The notes: generated by a model from the sequence alone, not told the origin. A stretch of DNA of 64,000 bases from Eutrigla gurnardus (GCA_963514095.1 OY741277.1:10904637-10968636); one strand, 5' to 3'; counted from the stretch's first letter, positions 35,213 to 49,375 are shown. Program-made: numbers and translations.

Positions 35213-38200
35213 CTGAGATGAGAGAAAAAATAGTTATTCACTCAGTTATTTACCTAGAGACATAAAACAATCCAATTATCAATAGCTTTTTAAAGGCATA
35301 ATATACTGTGATTCTATGACATTCTATACTATGACTTTTTAATAATCTTTTTGACATATATGAATTTTAATGACTTTTTAGACATACAATACTTTGACTT
35401 TTTTTTAAACATACTTTTTTACTTTTCAATTACTTTTTTTGGCATACTTTACTATTTTTTTTTGCCCTTTTCAACATTACTATTACTTTTTAATGACCCT
35501 TTTCAACATACTTTACTGTGACTTTTTGTGACACACTATACTATGACTATTACAGCATCAACACAATTACAATTACTATCTGTCTGCATGAAAGTAATTG
35601 ATACGCAAATAGGCATAGCCTTTGTTTTCATCAACGGCCGAGATGTGTGGCACTTTAAATGTTGCTCTTGCAAGGAATTGTGGGGCGGTGTAATCTCCTT
35701 TCCTTCCATGAAGAAAGATCCGTTGTATCCGATGCTAAAGGAGATCTGAAAGAAAGCATTGGAGCTCCTTTCCTTTGCATTTAGAGAATTAGAACGGCTC
35801 TTATCATGGTGGCCACTTGTTTACTTCCGGGTCACTTCTTCAGTTAGGAACCTTCCTAAGCAAAATAGACTATTCGATTGCAGCCAATGACTATTTTAAA
35901 CATAACTTTTTTCAACATACGATAATGGGACTTTTTAATGATGTTTTCGATACACTCTGCTGGGACTTTTTTGCGACATACTATACTATTACCTTTTTAA
36001 CAATAATTTTTGACATACTATAGTATGTCAAAAAAGGTCATAGTATAGTATTACTTATTTTGACATACTATACTATGACTTTTTAATATACTGTCGCTGT
36101 AATGCTTGCTCCTGGGTGATGTTGGGACTTGTACTTGAATGTATTGACTCTGAAAATCATGTGTGTTCTTCTTCTCCCCATGTTGCTGGTTCTATAAACC
36201 GCTCATTCAGTGACCAACTTCAGTTTCAGCAGCTCCGCCTTCCTGTTGCTCTTTTACAATCAACACTGCTGCCAGTGAGGCTGCACGGTGGTGTAGTGGG
36301 TAGCACTGTCGCCTCACAGCGTGAGGGTCCCGGGTTCGATTACCTGGTCGGGTCTGGGTTCCTTCTGTGTGGAGTTTGCATGTAGCGTGGGTTCTCTCCG
36401 GGTTCTCCGGCTTCCTCCCACAGTCCAAAGACGTGCAGGATGGGGATAGGTTAATTGATGACTCTAAATTGCCCGTAGGTGTGAATGTGAGCGTGAATGG
36501 TTGTCTGTCTCTATACGTTAGCCCTGTGATGGACCTGTCCAGGATGTTCGGCTCCAGCCCCCCCCCCCCCCCCCGCCCCCCCCCCCGCGACGCTGAACAC
36601 AGGATAAGCGGTAGACGATGGATGGACTGCTGCCAGTAAACCGCTCAGAACAAAGCTGTTCATTCATACATGAAATATCAATACAACTGTTCAATATAAA
36701 TGTTCCTTATGTGCAACAATGCAAATTCAACCATTTAGGTATATTTTGCTATGTTTACTTGTGAATTATTTATAATAGGCGTATAATGCTGTCTTTAACT
36801 GATGCTTCTTGTTTTTGAACTAACTATCCCATTTACTGCTGTAACACTGTAAATGCCACACCGTGGGATGAATAAATGATTATCCTATCATATATGTGGA
36901 CAAATTATGATTTTTGTCAATTTACCTTTTTCATTAATTTTTGGCATGACTTTTATTTTATTTGACTATGGCTTTTTATGACTGTTTTGGACTCACTACA
37001 CTCAGACTATGCTTGACATATGATATGAGGGATTTTTAAGACTTTTTATTAATTTTGTACAATATTTTATGATTTTTATCGAGTGACTTTTTTCGTGAAT
37101 TTTTGAACATACTATAGTATGACTTTTTTCCCTGAAAATTTGACCATGGCTTTTTATGACTGTTTTGGACTCGCCACACTCAGACTTGGCGCATTCAAGC
37201 GATATCAGCGATTTTTATGACTTTTTAATAATTTTAAATATTTTTTTATGAATACATTTCGACTGACATTTTCGTGAATTTTCGACATGCTATTGTACGA
37301 CTTTCTTTTTTCCTGAAAAAATTGACTATGGCTTTTTATGCTTATTTTGGACTCACTACACTCAGACTTTGATTGACACGCAATATACAAGCATATGTTA
37401 TGACCTTCAAATCATTTTTACAACATTTTATGAATTTTGTTGATTTTTCACTTTTTTTTCGACATGCTATAGTATAACTTTTTTTTCCCTCAAAAATGTG
37501 ACCATGGCTTTTTATGACTGTTTTGGACTCGCCACACTCAGACTTGGCGCATTCAAGCGATATCAGTGATTTTCATGACTTTTTAATCATTTCGTTTTGG
37601 ACTCAGACTTTGATTGACACGCAATATACAAGCATATGTTATGACTTTTAAATCATTTTTACAACATTTTATGAATTTTGTCGATTTTTCACTTTTTTTC
37701 CTCAAAAATTGGACATTGGCTTTTTATGAGTGCCTTGGACTCCCTTCACTCAGACTATGCTTGACATACAATAGGCGTGATTTTTAGCACTTTTTAATAA
37801 TTTTTCACAATATTTTTTAAATTTTATCGAGTGACTTTTTTCGTCTATTTTCGACATACTATATAGTATGACTTGCTTTAGAAAATGACAATGAAATGAA
37901 TCAAGGTCATTTCTAAGTATGGCAGCTAAGAGCAGTGGAGCAGCTGTGTTCCTGTCACATGGAACTGAGTGGTCTGAACGAATGAAAGGGAACTGAGACT
38001 CCAGCCAAGTCCTGTACTAGTATTCCTTTCGTCAAACTCCTTGTTGAGTTGCCTTTTGGCTGGCCAATATTCTCTATCTGTTCTCTTAACATTTTTATTT
38101 TAATCCATAACTTACATTGTTTATGTTGCAGTAGTTTTTATGATAGAAATATCACAAGGCATTGAATAAACACTGCTGCACATTCAACAGAGCATCAAGA

Positions 38201-40140
38201 TGTACAGTGTTAATTCTATAGTAGTGTATTACTTTGCACATAAATCTTTAAATATCCAAATAAAATGTAACACTTGTCCCATCTGCTGAAATAATTGATT
38301 TTAGATCATAAAGAATGGATATTACAGAACCACATTAGCACCACACTCGACTTACACCAAGACTCAGGAGCCACAGATACACCCAAAGAAGACATGAACA
38401 CACCCCAACATATATATTCATCCATTGTCTTCCGGGGGGGCTGAAGCCGATCCCAGCTGACATTGGGCGAAGGCAGGGTACACCCTGGACAGTCCATTGC
38501 AGGCTCGACATGTAGAGACAGACAACCATTCACTCTCATATTCACACGCTCACACCTACAGGCAATTTAGAGTAATCAATGAACCTATTCATGTCTTTGG
38601 ACTGTGGGAGGAAGCCGGAGAATCCGGAGAGTACCCACACTTACACGGGGAGAACATGCAAACTCCACACAGAAGGAACTCGACCCCGGCACCCTCTCGC
38701 TGTGAGGCGACAGTGCTACTCACTACACCACCGTGCAGCCCCCCTAACACATATATTGAAATTAAGAGAAATACATCCCTGACCATGAAACATTATAGTG
38801 TGTTTGTTAGTGTTGTTAGGGTCAGGCGTCAAGAGTCTTTGGGGTTGCCAGATAGTGCGGAAAAAAACTAACAGAAAAATGACTGAGTTTGATGGTAAGC
38901 GGGCAGCATTTCGGTACCAGTCCCAAGTGCTAAGTGACAAAAGGAGGAGCAAGACCAGAGTGAACATTGGTTCAGCGCTTGATTGTCGGAGTCAGCTGAA
39001 AGAGTTTCAAGGACCGAAAAGCCATGTCGAGATGGCTACTTTTCTTCTTGACAGGTAAGATACAGTTAAAGCTAGCTGTTAGCTAACACGAAAAATGGCA
39101 ACCCATTGAGGGTGCATGCGCTTCCAGCAACAGCTGTGTTGTGACGTGAGTGCAATGGAAGTGGGGAGTGCAAGTGCGACATCTAGTACCTGTATGTTAT
39201 CAATGTTGTCAATAGCACTTTTAAGTACCCCGTCATCAAATCTACTTGCCACGTTCCAAATGTGTTCTTTTGAATGGATTCTATAGACTCCATTATATTA
39301 AAGTCGATAATGCTACAATCATTTCTCCACACACAAGAAATTGTGATGGAATTGTGATATTTGATCCTTTTCTTCCCAGTAGGTTTGCAGGTATTAGTGG
39401 GCAGCAATAGTGGCGGCTTCATGCTTAACTGAACTCAGCGGTGAACTAAAGATCAGGTTTTGGGCCTCAAGTCTTTTCTACAGGATGGAGTGATGAATGA
39501 ATGACACTCCTCCTCTCCCTCTACACTTGCTCAGACTTGAGGTTTTGAAAAGGCATTCCTCAGGTTGCCATGGTAAAGGCTGAATGACATCATTTGGGTT
39601 GGGATCTCAGCACAGACCTTCCCTCTCCTTACCGCTCTTCTTCCATCTCCCCTCTCTGCCTCAACTCCTCTCATCTTCTCAATTACCCCCCCATCCCCCA
39701 CCACTATCCCCTCCTCCTTTCCTCTCCGTTCTCTCCCTTCATAACTTCTTTCATCTCCTGCCCTTTCTCCTAAAACCTCTGCTCCCCTCCTCCTACCACT
39801 AAACCAGTGGGAGTGTGCCAGTCTCAGCCACTTCAAAGGCTGGAGCTGATCTCTACTTTCATCTGCCAGAGAGGGAGACGAGAGAGAGGAGGGGAGAGGA
39901 GAAGTGGGAGAGGGAAAACACGAGAGAAGAGAGAGAGGGGAGAGAGAGAGAGAGAGAGAGAGAGAGGTGAAAAAGAAAATTGAGGGGGAGAGAGGAGGAG
40001 ATATTGGTAGTGGAGTGACAAAAGGGAAGGAAAGGGGTGCCCGAGGAGAAAAGAGTGGGAAAGGGAGGGGAGAGAATGAGGGACCTCTATAGCAGGACAA
40101 CAATATACCTTCATTATTGATCTGACAGGGCATGTGTGTG

Positions 40141-40204
<64 letters not shown>

Positions 40205-43200
40205 TTGTATATAGAAGGGGGTGAAAGTGACTATTTCTGTGTATTCATTGTGTATTTGTGTTGGTGCATGCACAAAATGTGTTTGTGTGCGTGTGTGTGT
40301 GCATGCATGCGCATGTGAGACTGGTCACTGAAACATCAATAGATCAAAGAGAGCATGGTCGCTACAAAACCTTGGCTCAAAGAGTGAGTACACATTCGGC
40401 CCACGTACTCATGAAAGGCAACCAGATGCAAAGATACTGGTACATAAATATACAAACACACATACAGAACCCACACACACACTGCATTTCAGAAATGTTG
40501 GCTTCAATATTTGGTAAATATTAGCTATAAAAAAATTGGAAACTTGAAGAATAGAATTTCTTTTCAAAATTGAAATTATTATGCATGTTTAAATTTGGTC
40601 TGATTCACCGTTTTATAGAGAGTGAAATTTACTGGACATGCAGCTGAGATGTCACAGCCTTTATTGCAGCCTCCTGCTTTGCAGTACATCACACTTAGCC
40701 TGTTAAAAACAATCAAATAGCTCCAGAGTCGGCTAAACTGCTGATCAAATTAGGGAATAAAATCTCAACCAGCCTAAAGATTGATTTTGCTTCTTCATTT
40801 AAAATGTATGTAAATGTATAAAGATAATTGTAAAGATACAATTATTTCATGACTTTAAAAAAACAAACCCATTACGATTCTTTTGATGCCAATTTTCATG
40901 GGATACTACAATATGAATTTTTAAGAAATGTATGACAAAAGGAAAAGACTGACTCCTGGATTGCAAATCCTGAATATTTTCCTTTAGATATTTTTTCTTT
41001 TATACTCTGTACTGAATCACACTACATTCATGACTGTGATGAATGCTTTGTCAATATGTGCTATGTTCTGTCTATAACAAAAATATATATATTTAAAAAA
41101 AAATATTGACACACAATAGTATAATAATACAAATACAATGACTTTTCACTACTTTTTAGGACTTTTCATGGCAAAGTATGATTTTCTTTAGATACTATAC
41201 TGTCATGTTCATGGCAAGAATTTTTTTCATGAAATGTTCATGGCCTACTAGTCAAGGACTTTTTATCACATATTTTGATGGCATTATACTATGATTCTTT
41301 TTTGTATTATTATGGCATTATCTCTGAAATGTTATGATATTTGTATGACTATCTTGATTGTGCTGTGTGACTCTGATCTATTGCTTTAGTCTCCAATACA
41401 AAGCTCTCCATATTCTGGTCGCCATTTAGCCAATGTATTTACTGACTAGATACACTAGCCATCAGTGCTAACTAACATTTTAGCAACTGCAAGAAAGCTA
41501 AGCAGTTTCTTACAATTTGCAGGTGATTTGCAAAACGTTAAGATTTGTGGTATGCTAGCTTCCTAGCCTTTTGGGGGTCCGTTTTGCAAATTTTGAAAAT
41601 TATTCCAGATGCTTGACTTTTTCGACCTCTTTTAGTCACGTTGCTAGCCCTGTTGCATGGTAAAAATAATGCAGTTGCAGTCCTGGTAAGTTACGTTAGA
41701 GGAGGAGAGCTCAGGCTAGGCGCCAACATTAAGTCAGGAATAGGCAGACATGTTCTGACAGTTTTACAGTTTTAGTACTATACACATAATATATTAGTTG
41801 TCTATTTCTGTGCCAAAATGGGGTATCTCATTTCTAAGACATTTTTAAGATGTTCAATAGATAGAATAGAATTCAACTTAAACTGTGACAATAGTGTATG
41901 ATAGTGACAAGTACACATAACAAAATCTGATAACACAGATTGATCAAATATTGTGTTCTTTTGCTCAAAGCCCAAGTGTTGCAATGTGCAGTAAAACAGA
42001 TACATAATGTAGTGTGGTGGTGTTTTTTACATTTGATCTAGCTTATTCTAGCTACATTGTATTTGCTGTGTGCTTAGTATCACATGCAGTAAGACATTAA
42101 ACAAAGAGTCAAAGTTGAAGCATACTCCCTGCACATTTTGTGTGGTACAGATTGTATTGATCTTGGTTCTGAGTTTCCATCATCTTAACCGTCTCCACCC
42201 AAACCCTACAGTTCCACAACTCATAAATCTTAGAAAGAAGCTGTTACTTTGTCAGGTGCGCAAGGTGGGCTGGTCATGTTTCCTGTCATTGATACAAGAT
42301 CTCAAGCGACTCCTAAACAAAGTTTCGTTTTAAATATATGTAGACGCTTGATCTCTCAGCTCTTTGCGAGCCATTAAGCTGACACTGTCCTGCCAGAAGC
42401 TTGCCTCCTTTCAATTACAACGAGGAAAAGGTCAGCTTTGACATGTGCAATGCAGACATGTTCAGAGATGCATAAAAATAATAAGATGAAGGAAAGGGCT
42501 GGAGGAGACAATGATTTGTTAATGGTTTCCTTTGAGGTACGGTTTCAACACTGATGTACAAACACTGCAGACAGAAATGAGCCCCTTGTATGCACACATC
42601 TAAATATCACTGTTTTGCCCCAGTTATTAAAGAAGAATCTGATTATTTTCTCAGGATGGAACTTGTGCAGGCGGATCCTCTGCCTTCAGTGTATGAATGT
42701 GTATGAATGTGTGTGAATGGGTGTGAATGGGTTAATGTAGACTGAATGTAGTGTAAAGACTCTGGAGTGGCTGAAAAGATTAGAAAAATGCTATATAAAT
42801 GCAGGTTACCATTTACAAATGCATTTTAACAACAGAAACACACACCTGTTGGGTGTAGCTAGGTCCTGCAGTAGATTGATTAGCTTCACACCTTCAGGAC
42901 ATTCTGACCAATCGGATCGTTCTGTAGTCTGCACCTGGAGACAGAGGGAAATAAAAAAAATAGTAAGATCCCTCCTCAAACGATCTACAGTGAATGGTCT
43001 AACGTGCAAGTGCATTTAGCGCAAGGTCAACTTTGCTCCTGGTAGTTAAATAGTGCATAATATTGGCATAAATTGAGGCTCAAGGGGCAAAGGGGTTGTA
43101 GTAAGTCAATAAATGGTATGTAAAATGAATTAAATCAATCAGAGTCAAGCCAGGTGCCCTGTAGCCTGTCAGACTATTGGACAGATTCATCAGAGGAGGA

Positions 43201-43596
43201 AGACAAGAAGCTATAACCATTGGTGCACCAATAATAACAAACCAATGATGATACATTTGTACATTAGCAATGTGATTTTCACATTTGATATCTTTTCACA
43301 GCAACACTCTACTCTACACACTACATTATCCTTCTTTCGTCCTTTTATCATTGCACTCCAGACTACTGCATAGTGGTCATCATTTTGTTACCCCTTGAAA
43401 ATATTGGATGATTCTACGTGTCTACAAGTTTATACACCACTCTGGATGAGTCTACCATCACCAAAATGTCCTTTCTACATCATTTGTTTCTTCTCTTTGT
43501 CAGCTCTGTGCTTTTATTTCTGTCCTGACATGTCTCCCCACACCTGGATGTCTAGACTCCACATCCACCCAGGATCACCTGGTCCACAGACTGCCA

Positions 43597-43656
<60 letters not shown>

Positions 43657-43813
43657 TGCGTGCAGTCTGTTTTCATTAATATTTCAATCCCCCAAAAGAC
43701 AAACAAATGTTGTGTATTTGGTCTCTCTGATCTCTGGTGACATCATCACCTCTGTCTCTGATGACACAGCATGGTTGTTGCTAGGCAACAGGGTGCCTGC
43801 TAACCAACCTCAA

Positions 43814-43901
<88 letters not shown>

Positions 43902-44284
43902 ACTTGTCGCCTACTTGTCATCCCTTCTCCATTCCTGCTCGCCAATGACTTTGCCTTCTCTTCCCCCTTTATCCTCCCCTCCCCTCAGCTCTACCTGACT
44001 AACACCCTCACTCTATGACACTGAACCCAATTCTGAACATTACACAATTAAAAGGTTGTCAGTCAACCGGTGTGCTCTAGTCCCTTCTTTCTTCAGAAGT
44101 TTGCTGTCCTCGAACTGAGAGTCACAGAATTCGATGCACTGCTGGGAGACCCACAGAGGACCCTGTACGACGGACGGACAGATTCATGCGTTGCCTCTCA
44201 AAAAACAAGCACAGGGCTATCACAATAGATATTAAGTTCAAAACAATGCCTGACAGTAGAGGAGGGGAGCTTACATTAAACCAG

Positions 44285-44377
<93 letters not shown>

Positions 44378-45382
44378 CGTGAGCGTGAGTGGGACGCAGA
44401 GAGGCACTATTGAGGAACCAACTGAGGAATTGATGTATGGGCGATGGCTAAATACATTTCCATGTTTCCGGCTCAAACATGTAAAAGGACAGGACAACAT
44501 CCTGCCTGGCCTCACAGATCCAGGTTTGTCATATAGCAAGTGAACACAATTCACACAGAAATACATGTGTATGAGAGAAACATGCATCATGCATAAATAT
44601 TAAACCACCAATCACTGTGTGTGTTGCCAGACCCAAACTGCTAAATTAAATGAATGGCAAATTAAACAAAATAAATGCTTATTTCTCTGACAACTTCTTA
44701 TCAATCCTTTTTCATTTAATTAGCATTTCCTTTTAAGTTGTTCCAAGTTGTGTGAGGTGAAAGAAAAGACAAGTTGAAAAATTCACTAATTCAGACCGAT
44801 TCATTCTCCCTCTCTCCTCCTTTGCAGTTTCCAAGCTATTAGCAGGATCTTTGATTGAGATTAACAGAGCCCTGAAATCAATGAATGATAATTAAAACCG
44901 TTTGTTGAAGGGCAGGCACACGTCTGAACGTGTAGGTTTTTGTGTGTTTGAGAGAGAATGTGTGAGTCATTGTGTTTTTGATTGGTATATCTATGAGAAG
45001 GTGTGTGTTGTGCATATCCATGGATATTGAATGTCTGTTTCGTTCTTTCAAAAGGTGCACATTGCCCTCTGCCAACTGATTGGCTGATTGCTAATGAGAT
45101 TTTAGACATAATCTCAATTTTGCAAATGGTTTTAAGATGTTGATTTCAGCTTTTTATTGGACTCCAACGGGGAAAATGCTGAGAGAAGAGTATTGCAACG
45201 TTACTCTGAGGGAACTTTACCATTTAAATCTTTTAAATTAACTAATGCACAATGAGACAAATAAATAAATGTTCAGAATGGTCGATTGGCATTTTTCTGA
45301 GCAAAAAAAAAATAGTTTTGCTCCTCGCACTGAGCTGCTTAGTGACTCATCCACTAGGAAATGGCTTAGACACACACAGTGT

Positions 45383-45425
<43 letters not shown>

Positions 45426-45584
45426 GCTGAGGGTGGTGGACAGGATAGAGAATACACACCCTGGTGTTACTGTAGCTGTTAGCATAGGGGGTAATTAGGG
45501 AGTTTTCACAAGAGGACAAATTTGCTCCAACAGACAGACTCAAAAAGAGAAAGAGGTTAGTCTGTGAACTTGGTGTGACAGAAA

Positions 45585-45656
<72 letters not shown>

Positions 45657-46273
45657 TTAATGTGGCCAGAACTACTTAGAGAGAGGAATAAAAAATACAC
45701 ACATGCACACAGACACACAACTAATGTCAGTCAGGTCACATGATCTTAGGGGGACAGTCCCACGTACAGAAACGGTTTCATGACCCTACGGCCAAGCTAA
45801 AACATCAGAAAATGAGTTAGTAGTAGTAAGTTTTCACACTGGTCAGGTTAACTGATTTTCATTGGACTGCTTCTCCCAACCCTGCCTCTCTTTTGCCCAT
45901 CATTGTTTTGTTCTGTGTGTCTTTCAGGCCAAGAAACTGCCACATTGTTAAAATCTGCCAAATTCTGATTAATTTTAGCTGCAGCTGATTCAGTTTCCCT
46001 CATGTAACCACATGGAGCTAATGCAGTTTAATTGTATTTGAGGGAATGGAAGCTTCACTGAATCTCGGCTTGCTTTACACTCTCTTACGAGTCAGCCATC
46101 TTTGGCCTGTACAACAAATCATTTTGACTATCAAACAAAATCGGCCAGACATTCCAACAGAGAGTGACGGGCAGATCCAAACCAACACTTTTTCTCCCTC
46201 TGTGTCTTGCTCACTCTGTCAGTCTAGTTCTGGTGAAAATACACTCTATTTCCAGAACAGCAGCACAGCAGGG

Positions 46274-46339
<66 letters not shown>

Positions 46340-49300
46340 ACTGTTTTCATTACTCCAATATTTTTATTCTGCCGTGGATGCAGTTAATATTTCAACCCCC
46401 CAAAAGACAAACAAACAAGGGTCATCTTGAATCATAGAGAGTTCTTCAAAAAAGTGCTGTGATTAGAGTTTGCTTATTTGATGCATTTCGATGTGAACGT
46501 GTATCAATGCAGTGACATAATATAATCAGGAGCCTGGTTTCATTTAAACTCACTCTGTCTGAACTGCGTTTTGCTGTGATTTACTGTCTCTGGCGCTTGT
46601 TTCTCTCCTTTCCGCAGAGGGCGGAGCTTAAACACACTTTGGGTGTGGAACAGAGACATCGCCCAACAGTCCGCTAGCATGTCGCTCTCACTACCAATAT
46701 TAGCTGCTCTGTTGGGCTGAAAAAATTTGCATGCATGTTGAAATCTGTAGGTTTCTTAACTCTACCTGGAAATGCAGTGACTTAAACCAAGTAAGAGCTG
46801 AGTAAGGAAAAGTAACTAACTAAAGTCTGCAAGTTGCTAATGTCTGTAGTGTAAAATGCGAAGTAATTTCCTTAGAGCTGCACACTTGCACTGCGGTAGG
46901 ATTCATGTGTTCAGAGCACTTTCTAAATAAAAAGAGAGTTGAGATTCATCCGATTGCTTGCATTCATTCTTGAAAAAGTAACCGTCTGCAGTACTATAAA
47001 ACTGAGCATGTGATACATGTAGATTCAGTACTACAAAAATCACTGACGTGAATTGTAATCGAATCATGAGGCCAGCAAAGATTCACAGCTCTAGCTGTGA
47101 TATGACCAACACTGGCACCTGATAAAATGTCTTACATGTCATATTGACACGCGTGTGAACATTTCCAACCACAGCTGTTGGTTTGTTTGTGTCTGTACTC
47201 ACCAGTCGTTTGATGATCAGAAGTGTTCTGCGTTGGATGCGAGTGTTCTCGGTGTGCGTGTGTGCGTGCAGCACATGTGAAAAACGTTGCAAACAGGAAG
47301 GCGACAGGCAGTCACAACCCTCTCCTCCATACAGCTGGACCAGCAGGAACAAACACTGAATAGACTCCTCAAAAACCTCCTGGTTTTCAGCGGACAGCTA
47401 CAAGGAGAGACAATCAGTTAATAAAAGAAAAGAAAAAAAATGAAATAACTTCATGGCGTCCACCGTGTTTATCTGACAGTGATCACACAAACACTGGCAA
47501 AAGTAATCTTCTGTATTTGGATAGAATTTTAATCATAATTCAAGATCAATGTGTACCGTGTACATCACAGCAACATTACGACTTACTGACCCCTTTCTAA
47601 ATAAAGGAACTAGCAGTAAGTAAATAATAATACTTGCCATGCAAGCAGACTTTGTATTTCAGAATTGTTTTATTTTAACACAAGCAAGCAATTTAGCAGG
47701 TTCATGATTTTAATTAAATTCAGAGATCGTATTGATGCTGCTGCTCTTTCTGTCCCACTAATCTCCCAAGGGGCAAAGGGGCTGCACCGGGACCGGGGGT
47801 GAGTAAGCTGCCCCTTTAACCCTCTCATACACAACCACACACACAGAAGCCCACCCAACACTCGGTGAGTCAAGTATAAGTAAAAAAAACCCTCTGTTGT
47901 GTCCCTTGGGGATCCCTCCCCCCCTTACTTCCTCACTATCCCTGGATGCACAGGACCCTCTCTTTTTGGGGGGGATGGATTCTGTCCATCTTTCTAGCTT
48001 TTCTCACACCTGAATCTGTTTTTACCCTCTCATCTAATTCCATTTTTTGAGCAGATTCTCTTCTCCAACTCCAGTTGAAATACTAAATAATAAAAAGTCA
48101 AAGATCATCATTTATCAAGCAATTCAATTTGATTGTAACATATATTATTATTTTGAGGTTTTCATTATTCTTAAATATCTGATTTTAGTGGGTATGGATG
48201 TAAGAATGTCTAATGCGATAGGCAAGATTGTTCTCCCTCTTATCTTCCTGTTTGTTTTTCAGACTACACACTTGCATATATAAAATATTCTGCAGACCAT
48301 GGGACCAGGGACAGACAAGCAATGTAAGAGAGGCATACTGCATTTATATAACATCCCTACACTGATTTCACATACAGCAGAGTCAGCACATTTGCAGGAA
48401 ACTAACTTTAACAGAATCGGTTGAAAGAATTAAGACACAGAGTCCATGCATGAAAGTTACAAGCCTTTCAGTTGTCTCTTTGAAAATAGTTTACTGCAGG
48501 ACTGACTTGATTAGCATAACAGTATACACATTTGGAAGAGCTAACTAACGACGAACTTTAAATGAGCTTGATCAGTAGTGTTGCGGTTTACAGTGCAGTC
48601 AGTCATGCGAGGAGGTTAGAGTAGAGGAGTCTGGGAGAAAGTTGGGAATCTAGTTACCGCTACTGTGACATGGTTTTACTGGTCCCAATAGATTTATCAA
48701 GTGTTTCAGAAAATGTGTCTTATTTGATAGAATTGGTGTTGCTCCCTTATGAAATCACTGTTTTCCCTTTAGCTGGTAGTTAGTTTGGATATCCTGCAAT
48801 TTACCTACAAGACAGCACAGAAAAAGGAGCTCAAACTAGGTTGTTGTAACAGTTCAAACTAATTTGTAGGACCAGCTGTGAAATAATAAGGCCAATCTCC
48901 AAGTTTACACACTGTCATTGGTGTAGGGTGGCCAAGTGACTGTACTGGCCATTAGCAACGGGTGAAGTGCCGCATTTGACCAATAGAAAGCTTCACCTTT
49001 CATCAGTACTTGTGTTTTTTACTTGCATCAACAGCCTGATAACCAAAACCAAATATTACTTTGTTTCTGAATCCCTCTCTCTCTCTCGCTCTGATTAACA
49101 CAAACATGCACTTCCTTTCATAAATAAGAATTCATTCACAGTCTCACTAAATCAGGCATACATTTAGACATAAAATACACAAACATAGATGCAGAAGTAA
49201 ACCCAGAAAATATTGTATGCATGCAATGCATTAACACACACTCACACACGGATCTCTGAGTGTTGGTCTCACCATGTGAATGAGGTGTGTGCTGAGTTGG

Positions 49301-49375
49301 CTCAGGGGTCTGTTTTCTAGTAGCAGCTTCGTTGCTGCCTCCATCCCTACTGCTGGACAAGATAGCCTCTGGCTC

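Larger units (their letters stand above)
35213..42845 (-). other. ulk4 last intron, repeat-rich (7.6 kb)
   Basis: The intron contains divergent AT-rich tandem repeats (35.3-36.1 and 36.96-37.88 kb), two SINE copies in opposite orientation, a transposon-derived coding remnant near 38.8-39.1 kb, a polypyrimidine/polypurine domain (39.6-40.2 kb) and a SINE 3' fragment at 42668-42818. The 40.2-42.6 kb part is AT-rich with no recognisable feature apart from scattered matches to the GACTTTTT/ACTATG motif near 41.1-41.3 kb. Confidence 0.8.
42935..47202 (-). other. ulk4 intron rich in TG/CA microsatellites
   Basis: This 4.3-kb intron contains long dinucleotide tracts at 43599-43653, 43815-43899, 44288-44375, 45389-45424, 45586-45654 and 46277-46336, and a duplicated sequence of about 48 bp (43662 and 46336). 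I see no additional exon. Confidence 0.7.

Noticed and set aside
36280..36350. Possible tRNA gene (A/B-box-like sequence, GGGTTCGATTAC)
   Set aside because: No complete cloverleaf or acceptor stem; the sequence continues into a SINE body with target-site duplications, so it is a retroposon head.
39531..40273. Minus-strand frames of 146-200 codons
   Set aside because: They come from the polypurine/polypyrimidine domain and the (GA)n run; composition explains the lack of stops.
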